The notes under the pieces are model-generated. The model did no database searches and had not been told where the DNA came from. It saw only the letters and a program-made list of their open reading frames with translations. From Pseudomonadota bacterium (GTDB taxonomy: Bacteria > Myxococcota > Myxococcia > Myxococcales > Myxococcaceae): DNA of 19,005 bases. The DNA lies in contig JAFADT010000090.1 of the NCBI GenBank assembly GCA_023424585.1, positions 1 to 19,005 on the forward strand, read 5' to 3'. This document shows, piece by piece, positions 8,447 through 16,524 of the stretch. Within the stretch, counting starts at the first letter, position 1. Each line of letters starts with the position of its first letter. The translations under genes were made by a program, and so were the position numbers.

Positions 8447-10363
8447 ATGCACTTCGTCGAGGTCGCCATCCAGAACGTCCGTGGGTTCTCTCCCACCGGG
8501 CGCTTCCCGCTGAAGACCGGGTACGTCATCCTCAAGCCGCCCACGGCGGACGTGCTGCCCCTGGCGAACCTGGTGCTGTCGCTGCTGTTCGCGGATGGCC
8601 GGGGAGGGGACGCGAGCCTGGTGGGCTCGGCGGGGCGCTCGGGCAAGGCCGCGCTGACGTTCGTGGGCCAGGACGGGATGACCTACCGCGTGCTGCGCGA
8701 GCTGGGCGGTTCCGGGTCGCTGCATCGGCTCAACCCCGCCACCAGCCAGCCGGAGCTGGTGTCCACGGACGTGTCGGAGATCAACCAGTACCTGCGCGGA
8801 CAGACGGGCCTGCCTCCGCGCACCACCTTCGAGCAGGTGTACTGCCTCCAGCTGGTGATGCTGCCGTCGCGCCGGCCCCGCAAGAGCGTGGCCAAGGCCG
8901 CCGCCGCGGCCGCCGCGGGTGGGAAGGCCTCTGGGGCCACGCCGTCGCTGGCGGCCGCCACCCAGGTGCTGCCGGCGGAGGACATCCCGGCCGCCGAGGC
9001 GAAGGTGAAGGCGCTGGAGAAGGAGCTCGTCACCGCGCGGGAGGTGGATCAGCTCCAATTCAAGGTGGACGAGCTGGCGTCGCTCGTCTTCGAGGCGGAC
9101 TCGAAGCTCAAGGGCGGCGAGGGGCTCAAGTCCGCCATCGCGGATGCGGAGGCCGCGTGGCGCGCGGCGCCCTCGCCGGAGTCGCTGGGCCTGCCGATTG
9201 ACATCCTCTCGCGCGTGAAGCGCTACCCGAAGGCGGTGGCGCGGCGGGACGAGGCGCTGGCGCGGCTGGAGACGGACCGCGATCCGGAGCTGGAGGACGC
9301 GTCGCTGAGGGTGCCGCCGCTCACGCAGAACCGCTTCTTCTGGGGCGGCCTGGGCGCGGGCGTCCTCTTCATGGGCCTGAGCGTGGGCCTGGGCATCGTC
9401 GCCGCCCAGCCGATGTGGCGCTACCTGGCGCTGATCAACATCCCCGCCTTCGGCACGGCCGCGCTGATGGCGCTGCGCTACGTGGACGACCTGCAGAAGG
9501 CCACGAAGCGGGGCTCCAAGGACAACCGCAAGGACGCGCGGCAGAAGAAGATCCTCGAAGAGTTCGAGCTCGAGGACGCGCCGGTGCGCATGGCCGTCAA
9601 GGCGCTGAACCTGGAGAGCTACACGGAGATCCCCGCCGCGCTGGAGCAGAAGGACCTGCTCGGCATCCGGCTGGGGGAGCTGCAGACGCAGCTGGAGGAG
9701 TTCGAGGCCTCCGCCGACTACCAGGCCGCCCTGCGCGACGGGCAGGAGCTGCGCGCGCAGCAGGAGGCGCTCAACGCGGAGCTGTCCGCGAAGGGCACCT
9801 ACGTGCGCGACCTGCGCGAGGTGGAGCGCGAGCTGTCCCGGCTGAAGGAGTCCATCGCGCTCGCGAAGGCGCCGCCGGTGCAGGTGGCCGCGGCCCCCGG
9901 CCAGGCGCCGGCGCCAGTGGACCCGCTGGAGGACCCGTCCCCCCTGGTGCTGTCGCAGGCCGCGGACGTGCTCACGTCCGACATGCTGAGCGTGCAGGCG
10001 CTCCTGAAGGACCGCTGCGTGCAGTACCTCACCGCGCTCACGGACCGGCGCTACCAGGGCGTGGAGTGGGACCGCGAGGGCAACGCGTTCCTGCTCGCGC
10101 AGAACCAGCGCATCCCCGTGGGCGAGCTGCCCCCGAAGGACATCGACCTCTACTACCTGGCGCTGCGCATGACGGTGGTGGAGAAGACGTGCGCCCGCGT
10201 GAAGCGCCCCTTCCTCCTGGACGACGTGCTGACGGGCGTGGACGAGGCGAAGCTGCCCCTCGTGGCCCGCATGCTCAAGCACCTGGGTACGCTCACGCAG
10301 GTGCTGCACGTCACCGCCCACCCCGGCTTCGGCCAGATGTCGGACGGCACCGTTAACGTCTAG
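8447..10363 (+). CDS. YhaN/SMC-like membrane-spanning protein with degenerate ATPase motifs
   Basis: I place this 638-aa protein in the RecF/SMC/YhaN-type ABC ATPase group, from layout. An N-terminal strand pattern (FVEVAIQNVRGFSPTGRFPL) resembles the start of such ATPases. Charged helical stretches follow at about 180-285. Two membrane segments lie at about 297-320 and 324-343, then more coiled coil at about 360-475 and a Pro/Ala linker at 475-500. The C-terminal half-domain has DLYYLALRM (567-575), a Walker-B-like FLLDDVL (589-595), a D-loop-like VDEAK and HVTAH (621-625). The Walker A position reads LKPPTADVL (29-37), so the P-loop is missing, and the SxG signature before DLYYLALRM is absent too. 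Nucleotide hydrolysis is therefore doubtful. An Ala-rich stretch lies at 150-157. Function unknown. yraN and rsmI follow. Confidence 0.75.
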   Translation: MHFVEVAIQNVRGFSPTGRFPLKTGYVILKPPTADVLPLANLVLSLLFADGRGGDASLVGSAGRSGKAALTFVGQDGMTYRVLRELGGSGSLHRLNPATSQPELVSTDVSEINQYLRGQTGLPPRTTFEQVYCLQLVMLPSRRPRKSVAKAAAAAAAGGKASGATPSLAAATQVLPAEDIPAAEAKVKALEKELVTAREVDQLQFKVDELASLVFEADSKLKGGEGLKSAIADAEAAWRAAPSPESLGLPIDILSRVKRYPKAVARRDEALARLETDRDPELEDASLRVPPLTQNRFFWGGLGAGVLFMGLSVGLGIVAAQPMWRYLALINIPAFGTAALMALRYVDDLQKATKRGSKDNRKDARQKKILEEFELEDAPVRMAVKALNLESYTEIPAALEQKDLLGIRLGELQTQLEEFEASADYQAALRDGQELRAQQEALNAELSAKGTYVRDLREVERELSRLKESIALAKAPPVQVAAAPGQAPAPVDPLEDPSPLVLSQAADVLTSDMLSVQALLKDRCVQYLTALTDRRYQGVEWDREGNAFLLAQNQRIPVGELPPKDIDLYYLALRMTVVEKTCARVKRPFLLDDVLTGVDEAKLPLVARMLKHLGTLTQVLHVTAHPGFGQMSDGTVNV

Positions 10364-10401
10364 CCGTCGCCAGCGGGTGCGTGGGGCGGCGGGGGACGGG
10401 A

Positions 10402-10767
10402 ATGGGAACGCGGCGGGACGTGGGGGACGCGGCGGAGGCGGAGGGCGTGCGCCTGCTGGAGTCGCAGGGCTTCCGGGTGGTGGCGCGCAACTGGACGTGC
10501 CGCTACGGCGAGCTGGACATCGTGGCGGAGCAGGGGGCGCTCCTGTGCTTCGTGGAGGTGCGCATGCGCTCCTCCGCGGCCTGGGGAGACCCGTCGCACA
10601 CCGTGTCCTTCTCCAAGCAGCGCCGGGTGGTGAAGGCCGCGCTGCACTATCTCTTCCAGAACGGCATCGACGGGCGCATGGTGCGCTTCGACGTCATCTC
10701 CGTCGTGGGCCAGGGCGAGCGCGCCCGGGTGGAGCACCTGCCCGCCGCCTTCGACGCTGGCATGTAA
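10402..10767 (+). CDS. YraN family (UPF0102) nuclease-fold protein
   Basis: YraN proteins are small, widespread and of uncertain function, with a restriction-endonuclease-like fold; they are often near rpsP/trmD/rplS or rsmI, as here. The 121-aa product has the family motifs GELDIVA (36-42) and FVEVRMR (50-56), giving D39, E52 and R54. R54 stands where many members have the lysine of a PD-ExK site, which may weaken catalysis. The HTVSFSKQRRVVKAALHYL segment is also typical. The ATG at 10402 follows a GGGGGACGGG purine run; an upstream GTG at 10381 would add seven residues outside the family core. Its stop codon overlaps the ribosome site of rsmI. Confidence 0.88.
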   Translation: MGTRRDVGDAAEAEGVRLLESQGFRVVARNWTCRYGELDIVAEQGALLCFVEVRMRSSAAWGDPSHTVSFSKQRRVVKAALHYLFQNGIDGRMVRFDVISVVGQGERARVEHLPAAFDAGM

Positions 10768-10780
10768 AGGAATCCGTCCC

Positions 10781-11614
10781 TTGGCTGGAACGCTCTACCT
10801 CGTGGCCACGCCCATCGGGAACCTGGGGGACGTCACCGCCCGGGCCCTGGAGACGCTGCGCACCGCGGGCTTCCTCGCGTGCGAGGACACCCGGCACTCG
10901 CGCATCCTGTTGGAGCACTTCGGCATCGCCGGGAAGGACCTGGTGAGCCTGCCCGCCTTCGCGGAGGGGCAGCGCGCCGGGCGCATCCTGGACCGCATCG
11001 AGGCGGGGGAGGACTGCGCGCTCGTCACCGACGCGGGCAGCCCCGGCATCAGCGACCCGGGGGAGAAGCTGGTGGCGGAGGCGCTGGAGCGCGGCCTGAA
11101 GGTGGAGCCGGTGCCCGGGCCCACGGCGCTGGTGGCCGCGCTGAGCGCGTCGGGGCTGCCCACCGGCCGCTTCCACTTCCTGGGCTTCCTGCCGCGCAAG
11201 GGGCCGGAGCGCCGGGCCATGCTGGACGAGGTGGCCCCGCTGTCCGCCACCTGCGTCCTCTACGAGTCCCCGCGCCGCCTTGCGGAGACGCTGGTGGACC
11301 TCCAGGAGGCGTGGGGCGACCGCCGCGCGTGCGTGGCGCGCGAGCTGACCAAGCTGCACGAGGAGTTCGTCCGGGGGCCGCTGTCCACGCTCGCGGCGCG
11401 CTACGCGGCCGAGGAGCCCCGGGGGGAGGTGGTGGTGCTGGTGGAGGGCCGCACCGGCGAGCAGCGCTGGAGCGAGGACGAGCTGCGCCGGGCGCTGGAG
11501 TCGGGCCTGGCGCGCGGCGAGAAGCTCAAGCCGCTGAGCACGGAGCTGGCCCGGCGCGCGGGGTGGCCCGGCCAGGAGGTGTACCGGCTGGGCCTGGGGC
11601 TGAAGCAGCGGTAG
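10781..11614 (+). CDS. rsmI: 16S rRNA (cytidine-1402-2'-O)-methyltransferase
   Basis: RsmI methylates the ribose 2'-O of C1402 in the 16S decoding centre. The 277-aa product is a tetrapyrrole-methylase-fold protein. It shows GTLYLVATPIGNLGD at residues 3-17, CEDTRHSRILL (34-44), LVTDAGSPGISDPG (81-94), VPGPTALVAALSASGLPTG (111-129) and YESPRRL (161-167). The start is a TTG at 10781, supported by AAAGGA nine bases upstream and by the family N-terminus; no ATG or GTG fits. That ribosome site overlaps the yraN stop codon, so the two are translationally linked. Confidence 0.96.
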   Translation: MAGTLYLVATPIGNLGDVTARALETLRTAGFLACEDTRHSRILLEHFGIAGKDLVSLPAFAEGQRAGRILDRIEAGEDCALVTDAGSPGISDPGEKLVAEALERGLKVEPVPGPTALVAALSASGLPTGRFHFLGFLPRKGPERRAMLDEVAPLSATCVLYESPRRLAETLVDLQEAWGDRRACVARELTKLHEEFVRGPLSTLAARYAAEEPRGEVVVLVEGRTGEQRWSEDELRRALESGLARGEKLKPLSTELARRAGWPGQEVYRLGLGLKQR

Positions 11615-11619
11615 GGGGG

Positions 11620-11657
11620 AGGCCCGCCGCTGCTTCGTCTTCCTCCGGGGCGGGCCT
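11620..11657. terminator. Convergent hairpin between rsmI and the outer-membrane gene
   Basis: AGGCCCGCC (11620-11628) and GGCGGGCCT (11649-11657) form a perfect 9-bp stem around a 20-base loop. It fills the 43-base gap between two genes that end facing each other, so it can serve both strands. Neither side has a T-run, which lowers certainty. Confidence 0.5.
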
Positions 11658-12953
11658 TCAGAAACTGAAGGTCGCGCCCAGGTCGAAGCGGAAGGTGGTG
11701 CTCTGGATGGCCCGGAAGCGGCGGGACACCGCGTCGTAGCGCCAGTCGAACGTGGGGTTCAGCTCGCCCGAGCCCGGGGCCGTGTCCACGGTGCCGTCGC
11801 CGTTCAGGTCCTGGCCGATGGCCTCGGTCGTGAGCAGGTGGTCCGTGTTGTAGAGGAAGTTGCCGGAGGCGCGGATGGTGAAGGCCTCCGCGGCGCGGGC
11901 GGTGACGCCCACCTGGCCACCCACCTGGAAGTAGTCCTCGGAGGTGAGCAGCTTGCGCAGCGCGGAGCTCAGCTCGTTGTAGTACCGGCCGCGGCCCACG
12001 TAGTTGCCCAGCAAGCGCAGGTCCAGGGTGAGCTTCTGGGACTTCGTCGCGTTCTGGAAGGGCACCAGCTCCATGCCGAAGGTGAGCGCCGTCTGCGACG
12101 GGGCCTTGATGCCCGTCTCCTGGCGGGTCCAGATGTCCCGGTAGCAGTTGCCCGGCGCGCCCAGGTTGGGCGGGGTGGCGCCGGACTGGTCGCAGTTCGA
12201 GTACGCGCCAGGGCCTCGCACCGGGATGGTATGGGACGCCTTGAAGTACGGCTCCGCCACGCCCATGCGCCGCGAGAAGGACGTGTAGAGCTGGTACTTG
12301 TGGACGCGGTCGCCCACGTTGCCGCGGTCGCCGTCCGGGTCCGTGTTGTCCAGGCTCGGGTCGCGCTGCTTGCCCGTGGGGGCCTCGTAGTCGATGCCGA
12401 CGATCCACGTGGGCTTGGTGTCGTCCTTCTCCTGGTTGAAGAAGGCATACGCCAGCCCGAAGTGCACGTTGCCCAGGCCGCCGCGGTAGCTCTCCTGGGG
12501 CATCTGGAACAGCCGGCCCACGCAGCCCTCGGCGGAGTAGGGCGAGCCGTCCGCGTTGTAGCAGCTGTTGGTGATGGTGGAGTTGCCCTGGCCCGTGCCC
12601 GAGACGAAGTTCCAGGTCTCGTTCTGCTGGAAGACGATGGGCAGCTTGAAGTTGAACTCCAGGTCCTTCCACAGGCCGAAGGCCACGGCCAGGTTCAGCC
12701 GCGCGTCCACGCCCTTGTACCAGAGCTCGTTGACCTCCCGGACCGAGTCCGGCGCCTCCGCCGGTGTCGCGGACGGGAGCTGCTCGCGGACGATCTTCGC
12801 GCGCGTCTGCGAGCGCTCGAAGCTCACGTCGAAGAAGAGGTCGAACGGATCATCCTCCTCGAAGGAAGAGGCGATCCGGGTGATCTCCGCCGCGCTGGCG
12901 GCGAACGGCACGCCCAGCGTCAGCGCGGCGATGACGGCGCGAAACCTGTGCAT
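11658..12953 (-). CDS. Predicted outer-membrane beta-barrel protein, function unknown
   Basis: I do not recognise the family. The 431-aa product begins with a clear Sec signal peptide (positive HRFR, hydrophobic AVIAALTLGVPF, cleavage near AASA/AE at residues 21-22). The rest has alternating polar/aromatic stretches typical of barrel strands. It ends with TFRFDLGATFSF, a terminal phenylalanine pattern of the BAM recognition signal. Two acidic loops, DPDGDRGN and DLNGDGTVD (382-390), resemble calcium-binding loops. The start ATG at 12953 has GGAGG six bases upstream. It lies 78 bases downstream of the M23 peptidase gene, with a likely promoter of its own. A porin-like or surface-scaffold role is possible. 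Confidence 0.7.
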   Translation of the reverse strand: MHRFRAVIAALTLGVPFAASAAEITRIASSFEEDDPFDLFFDVSFERSQTRAKIVREQLPSATPAEAPDSVREVNELWYKGVDARLNLAVAFGLWKDLEFNFKLPIVFQQNETWNFVSGTGQGNSTITNSCYNADGSPYSAEGCVGRLFQMPQESYRGGLGNVHFGLAYAFFNQEKDDTKPTWIVGIDYEAPTGKQRDPSLDNTDPDGDRGNVGDRVHKYQLYTSFSRRMGVAEPYFKASHTIPVRGPGAYSNCDQSGATPPNLGAPGNCYRDIWTRQETGIKAPSQTALTFGMELVPFQNATKSQKLTLDLRLLGNYVGRGRYYNELSSALRKLLTSEDYFQVGGQVGVTARAAEAFTIRASGNFLYNTDHLLTTEAIGQDLNGDGTVDTAPGSGELNPTFDWRYDAVSRRFRAIQSTTFRFDLGATFSF

Positions 12954-12959
12954 CCACTA

Positions 12960-13008
12960 CCTCCGACGACCACGGCCCAGGCCTGCCAGCTAGCCGTGCC
13001 GTCGGAGG
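12960..13008 (-). promoter_or_regulatory. Inverted repeat upstream of the outer-membrane gene, one arm holding its ribosome site
   Basis: CCTCCGACG (12960-12968) and CGTCGGAGG (13000-13008) are perfect 9-base inverted repeats. A further five pairs (CACGG/CCGTG on the coding strand) follow after a small internal loop. On the - strand the arm nearest the gene contains its GGAGG ribosome site, so an RNA including both arms would have that site paired. If the promoter at 12987-13016 is right, the distal arm is not transcribed and the repeat can act only as DNA. Confidence 0.4.
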
Positions 13009-13016
13009 AGTGTCAA
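12987..13016 (-). promoter_or_regulatory. Candidate promoter of the outer-membrane gene
   Basis: On the - strand TTGACA (13011-13016) is a perfect -35. TAGCTG (12987-12992) is a plausible -10 after 18 bases. Transcription would begin near 12980, giving a short leader of about 27 bases before the ATG at 12953. This suggests the outer-membrane gene is not wholly dependent on the upstream M23 gene. Confidence 0.5.
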
Positions 13017-13031
13017 GAAATGGGTGGGGCT

Positions 13032-14063
13032 TTACTTCCCCGCGACGGACGTTCCCAGCAGGCCGTCCAGCCGCTGGACCTCGGCGTCGAAGGCGCCCTT
13101 GTGGGCGGAGGCCAGGGACGCGCGGAAGGTCTTGTGCTGGTCGAAGGGGTCCAGGACCCGGCCGTCGCTCGTCATGAGCTGGTAGTGCAGGTGGGGGGCG
13201 AAGGAGTGGCCCGTGTTGCCGCTCTGGGCCAGCACCTGGCCCGCGGACACGCGCATCCCGGGCTGGAGCGTCCGGGGCAGCTCGGACAGGTGCAGGAAGA
13301 GGGCGCTGCGGCCCTTGCCCCCGGACTCCACCAGCTCGAAGCAGTTGCCGTTGCTGCCGAAGTTCCAGTTCTTGCGCTTGATGACGCCCGCGAAGGGCGC
13401 CCGGACGCTGGTGCCCACCGGCGCGCGGAAGTCCACGCCCTTGTGGCCGCGGCCGTCGCGCAGGAGCGAGGTGATCTGCTCGTAGCTGTCGATGGGGGAC
13501 TTCTCCATCCGCAGCTCCAGCTCGTCGCCGTTGGGCAGGTAGTAGTGGGCGTTCTGCTCACCCGCGGGCGTGAAGCGGTAGGCGCGGTGCGTCTGGCCCG
13601 TCTTGCCGCTCACGAAGCGCACCGCGTACACCAGCGGCTCCTCGTTGGGGCGGCGCTGGTAGAGCACGTCCAGCGTGTCTCCCCGGAGGATTTCACCGGG
13701 TACGCGCACCCACCACACCAGCGTGCGTGTCACCACCTGGGCCAGGGCGGGGCCCACGGTGGTGTCGGAGGCCTGGACGAGCGCCGTCTCCAGGGGGCCC
13801 TCGATGCGGATGGAGGCGCGCTCCAGGCCCGCGGCCTTCACGGGGTCGGTGGGGGCGGGCGGGGCCACGGGGGCCTCGGCGACGGTGCCGGCGTCCAGCG
13901 GGGACGCGGGCTGCGAGGCGACGTCCATGGGGACATCCGCCATGCGCTGTTTCCACCACCACACGCCACCCGCGGCCGCGCCGAGGATGACGGAGACGGC
14001 AACCACCGGTCCGAAGGGATTGCGCTTCGGTGGTCCACCGAGGGTGGGAAGATTCGGCCGCAT
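13032..14063 (-). CDS. Membrane-anchored M23 (LytM-type) metallopeptidase
   Basis: M23 peptidases cut peptide cross-links in peptidoglycan, or regulate other cell-wall hydrolases when inactive. The 343-aa product has a short cytoplasmic N-terminus, one membrane segment at about 17-37, and a Pro/Ala linker. A middle domain resembles the substrate-groove region of MepM/opacity-type proteins (GEILRGDTLDVLYQ, FTPAGEQNAHYYLPNGD). The M23 domain runs from about 205. The zinc ligands are intact: H207 and D211 in HKGVD, and H293 in HLH (291-293), with H258 in LFLHLS. It should be active in the periplasm. The start ATG at 14063 has GGGAG five bases upstream. It is 75 bases downstream of the NtrC-type regulator gene. 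Confidence 0.92.
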   Translation of the reverse strand: MRPNLPTLGGPPKRNPFGPVVAVSVILGAAAGGVWWWKQRMADVPMDVASQPASPLDAGTVAEAPVAPPAPTDPVKAAGLERASIRIEGPLETALVQASDTTVGPALAQVVTRTLVWWVRVPGEILRGDTLDVLYQRRPNEEPLVYAVRFVSGKTGQTHRAYRFTPAGEQNAHYYLPNGDELELRMEKSPIDSYEQITSLLRDGRGHKGVDFRAPVGTSVRAPFAGVIKRKNWNFGSNGNCFELVESGGKGRSALFLHLSELPRTLQPGMRVSAGQVLAQSGNTGHSFAPHLHYQLMTSDGRVLDPFDQHKTFRASLASAHKGAFDAEVQRLDGLLGTSVAGK

Positions 14064-14138
14064 TCAGGCTCCCTGAGGGTAAGAAGGTACGCGGGGGCCG
14101 AAACCGCCGGCGAAACGGCGATATTTCGGCGCCCCAGG

Positions 14139-15563
14139 CTACTCGTCCGGGCCGTCTTCCTGACCGTCCGGGGTGGTGTCGCGCAGGCCGAACTCCTTCA
14201 TCTTCGTCTGGAGTGACTTGCGGCTGATCTGCAGGAGGCGCGCGGCGCGCGTGACGTTGCCGCCCGTCTCCTCCAGCTTCTTGACGATGAGGTCCCGCTC
14301 CAGCTCCGCGGCCTTCATGCGCACGATGTCCTTGAGGCCCACCTCGCCCGCGGGGACGTCCAGCGTGCCCAGCGAGGCGGCGACCGGTGCCCCCGCCTGC
14401 ACGCTCGCTCCTCCGCGCACCGGGTCCGGCAGGTCCCTGGCGGTGATGAGGGGGCCGTCCGCGAAGAGCAGCACGCGCTCGATGAGGTTCTCCAACTCGC
14501 GGATGTTGCCCGGCCACGCGTACGCCTGGAGCAGCGCGAGCGCGTCGTCGGCGATGCCTTCGATCTTCTTGTGGAGGCGCCGGTTGTACTTGTCCACGAA
14601 GTGCCGGGCGAGCATCGGGATGTCGCCGCGGCGCTCGCGCAGCGCGGGCAGCACGATGGGCACCACCGCCAGCCGGTAGTACAGGTCCTTGCGGAAGCGG
14701 CCCGCTTCAATCTCCGCCTGGAGGTCGCGGTTGGTGGCGGCCACCAGGCGCACGTTCACGCGCGTCGTCTTGATGCCGCCCACGCGCTCGAACTCACCCT
14801 CCTGGAGCGCGCGCAGCAGCTTCACCTGCATCTCGACGGGGATCTCGCCAATCTCGTCCAGGAAGAGGGTGCCCTCGTCGGCCAGCTCGAAGCGGCCCGG
14901 CTTGGAGGTGACGGCGCCGGTGAAGGCGCCCTTCTCGTAGCCGAAGAACTCGCTCTCCAGGAGCGTGGCGGGGATGGCGGCGCAGTTGATCTTGATGAAC
15001 GGCTTGTCGCGGCGGCTGGACTCGCCATGGAGCGCGGTGGCGATGAGCTCCTTGCCCGTGCCGCTCTCGCCCGTGATCAGCACGGTCGAGGGCGTGTCCG
15101 CCACCTTGTCGATGATCTTGTAGACGTCCTGGATCTGCGGCGACTCGCCGATGATGGCGGAGCGGGCCTTGTGGTCCGCGCGCACGGAGCGCTTGGCGCT
15201 CTCGTTCGTCTTGGCGGCCTTGGCCACGACGGAGGACAGCTCCGCCTGGTCGAAGGGCTTGGTGATGTAGTCGAACGCGCCCGCCTTGATGGCCTCCACC
15301 GCGGAGTCCACGGTGCCGTGCGCGGTGATGATGATCACCGGCACGTCCGGGTTGGCGGCGCGCACGGCGGACAGCACGTCCATGCCGCCCAGCTTGGGCA
15401 TCACCAGGTCGGTGACGACGATGTCCGCGCCGTTCTTGTGGAACTCGGCCAGGCCCTGCTCGCCGTTCTCCGCCACGGTGACGTCGAACCCGTCGCGGCG
15501 CAGCAGGGCGGCCAGCACCTTGCGCAGGTTCGTCTCGTCGTCGATGACCAGGACCTTGGCCAT
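14139..15563 (-). CDS. NtrC-family sigma-54-dependent response regulator
   Basis: This 474-aa protein is a bacterial enhancer-binding protein that activates sigma-54 promoters after phosphorylation. The receiver domain (1-120) has the acidic pair D8/D9, phospho-acceptor D52, T80 and K102. The AAA+ domain has Walker A GESGTGK (165-171), the sigma-54-contacting GAFTGA loop (212-217), Walker [11 protein letters not shown] (231-240) and the [12 protein letters not shown] segment. A Fis-type helix-turn-helix lies at about 435-458. All functional residues are intact. The ATG at 15563 has GGAGG only three bases upstream. It begins 25 bases after encA on the same strand, so co-transcription is likely. 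No histidine kinase gene is present in the window. Confidence 0.96.
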   Translation of the reverse strand: MAKVLVIDDETNLRKVLAALLRRDGFDVTVAENGEQGLAEFHKNGADIVVTDLVMPKLGGMDVLSAVRAANPDVPVIIITAHGTVDSAVEAIKAGAFDYITKPFDQAELSSVVAKAAKTNESAKRSVRADHKARSAIIGESPQIQDVYKIIDKVADTPSTVLITGESGTGKELIATALHGESSRRDKPFIKINCAAIPATLLESEFFGYEKGAFTGAVTSKPGRFELADEGTLFLDEIGEIPVEMQVKLLRALQEGEFERVGGIKTTRVNVRLVAATNRDLQAEIEAGRFRKDLYYRLAVVPIVLPALRERRGDIPMLARHFVDKYNRRLHKKIEGIADDALALLQAYAWPGNIRELENLIERVLLFADGPLITARDLPDPVRGGASVQAGAPVAASLGTLDVPAGEVGLKDIVRMKAAELERDLIVKKLEETGGNVTRAARLLQISRKSLQTKMKEFGLRDTTPDGQEDGPDE

Positions 15564-15588
15564 AAGCCTCCGCGCGAAAGGAAGAGGA

Positions 15589-16461
15589 CTAGCGGCGCGC
15601 CGGGGGCGTGGCCGGGACGGCGCCTTCGAGCGTGCAGATGGCGTCCGGGTGCTTGATGCGCAGCAGCAGCGACTCCAGCACGCGGAACGGGTGGTTCATC
15701 TTGCTGGCGCCCAGGTAGGCCGCGACCATGTCCATGGCCACCGCCAGGTCCATGTTCTCCCGGCCTGTGGACACCACCACGCCCGACTCGCCGCGCAGGC
15801 GGTTGGACTGGTAGACGCCGTCGGACGCGAGCTGGCGGATGGTCTCGATCTCCAGCACGCCCGTCTTCTCGTAGATGCGGTGCACCTGCGCGTACAGCCG
15901 GGGCGACAGCACCACGGCGTAGGGCCCGAAGTGGCCGGCCTCGTTGAGCTTGCGCGTGGCCTCCACGATGGTCTGGAAGCCGCCGCCCGGCGCCGTCCAA
16001 TCCCCCAGCGTGGCGGTGAGGCGGCCGTTGGCCGTCATCAGGCCCTCGTAGCCCAGGCGCTGGTCGCCGTAGAAGATGAGCTCGTCCTCCTGCTGCGCGC
16101 ACAGCGCGGCGGCGCCGGCGGCGGCGGACACGTCCAGCGGCATGTTGTGCGTGCGCGCCGCCTCGATGTCCCGCCAGTGCAGGAGGAAGTCCTTGTAGAT
16201 GATGGGGATGGTCTTGAACTTGCGGACGTCGGTGAAGACCATGGCGGTCTCCTGCTCACCGACGATGTCCACCGCGCCCGCGGAGACGCCCTGGAACTCG
16301 TCGTAGGCCACGGTCTGCACGCCCGCGCCCAGCGGCCCGTAGATGTCCAGGATGCGGCGGCCCACCAGCGAGCGGCGCGCCACCTGGATCACGGTCTCGT
16401 TGAGCCGGGCCCACTCCTCTTCACGCAGCGGGTTCTCGGCATGTCCAAGGAAGTCAGGCAT
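15589..16461 (-). CDS. encA: Encapsulin shell protein (family 1)
   Basis: EncA self-assembles into an icosahedral HK97-fold protein shell that stores iron with ferritin-like cargo. From MPDFLGHAENPLREEEWARL onward the sequence agrees, from memory, almost throughout with M. xanthus EncA; examples are RRSLVGRRILDIYGPLGAG, the EQEDELIFYG-like loop and LASDGVYQSNRLRGESG. The 290-aa length is close to the known protein. I choose the ATG at 16461: GGAGA lies five bases upstream and the N-terminus is the conserved one. A GTG at 16476 in the same frame would add MTETQ, but the ribosome site would then lie inside the gene. It follows encB by 63 bases and precedes the response regulator by 25. Confidence 0.97.
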   Translation of the reverse strand: MPDFLGHAENPLREEEWARLNETVIQVARRSLVGRRILDIYGPLGAGVQTVAYDEFQGVSAGAVDIVGEQETAMVFTDVRKFKTIPIIYKDFLLHWRDIEAARTHNMPLDVSAAAGAAALCAQQEDELIFYGDQRLGYEGLMTANGRLTATLGDWTAPGGGFQTIVEATRKLNEAGHFGPYAVVLSPRLYAQVHRIYEKTGVLEIETIRQLASDGVYQSNRLRGESGVVVSTGRENMDLAVAMDMVAAYLGASKMNHPFRVLESLLLRIKHPDAICTLEGAVPATPPARR

Positions 16462-16524
16462 CTGTGTCTCCGTCACGAGCGGCGGCAGAGGAGGGGAGGA
16501 GGGAAGGCAGGAAACGAAAGGGTT

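Noticed and set aside
8929..8960. Ala/Gly-rich GCC-repeat tract in the YhaN-like gene as a phase-variable repeat
   Set aside because: The repeats are short and imperfect and are in frame, so they look like a flexible protein linker, not a slippage site.
8342..10321. A 659-codon open frame on the - strand opposite the YhaN-like gene
   Set aside because: Its composition is typical of antisense GC-rich reading, with no domain pattern. The + strand frame has membrane helices, motifs and a promoter-terminator context.
11838..14216. A 792-codon open frame on the + strand across the outer-membrane and M23 genes
   Set aside because: It shows a V/L/A/H/G-rich antisense pattern without motifs. The - strand has a signal peptide, ribosome sites and intact M23 zinc ligands.
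16462..16476. A GTG start adding MTETQ to EncA
   Set aside because: The ribosome site GGAGA for the ATG lies inside this extension, and the known EncA begins MPDFLGH.
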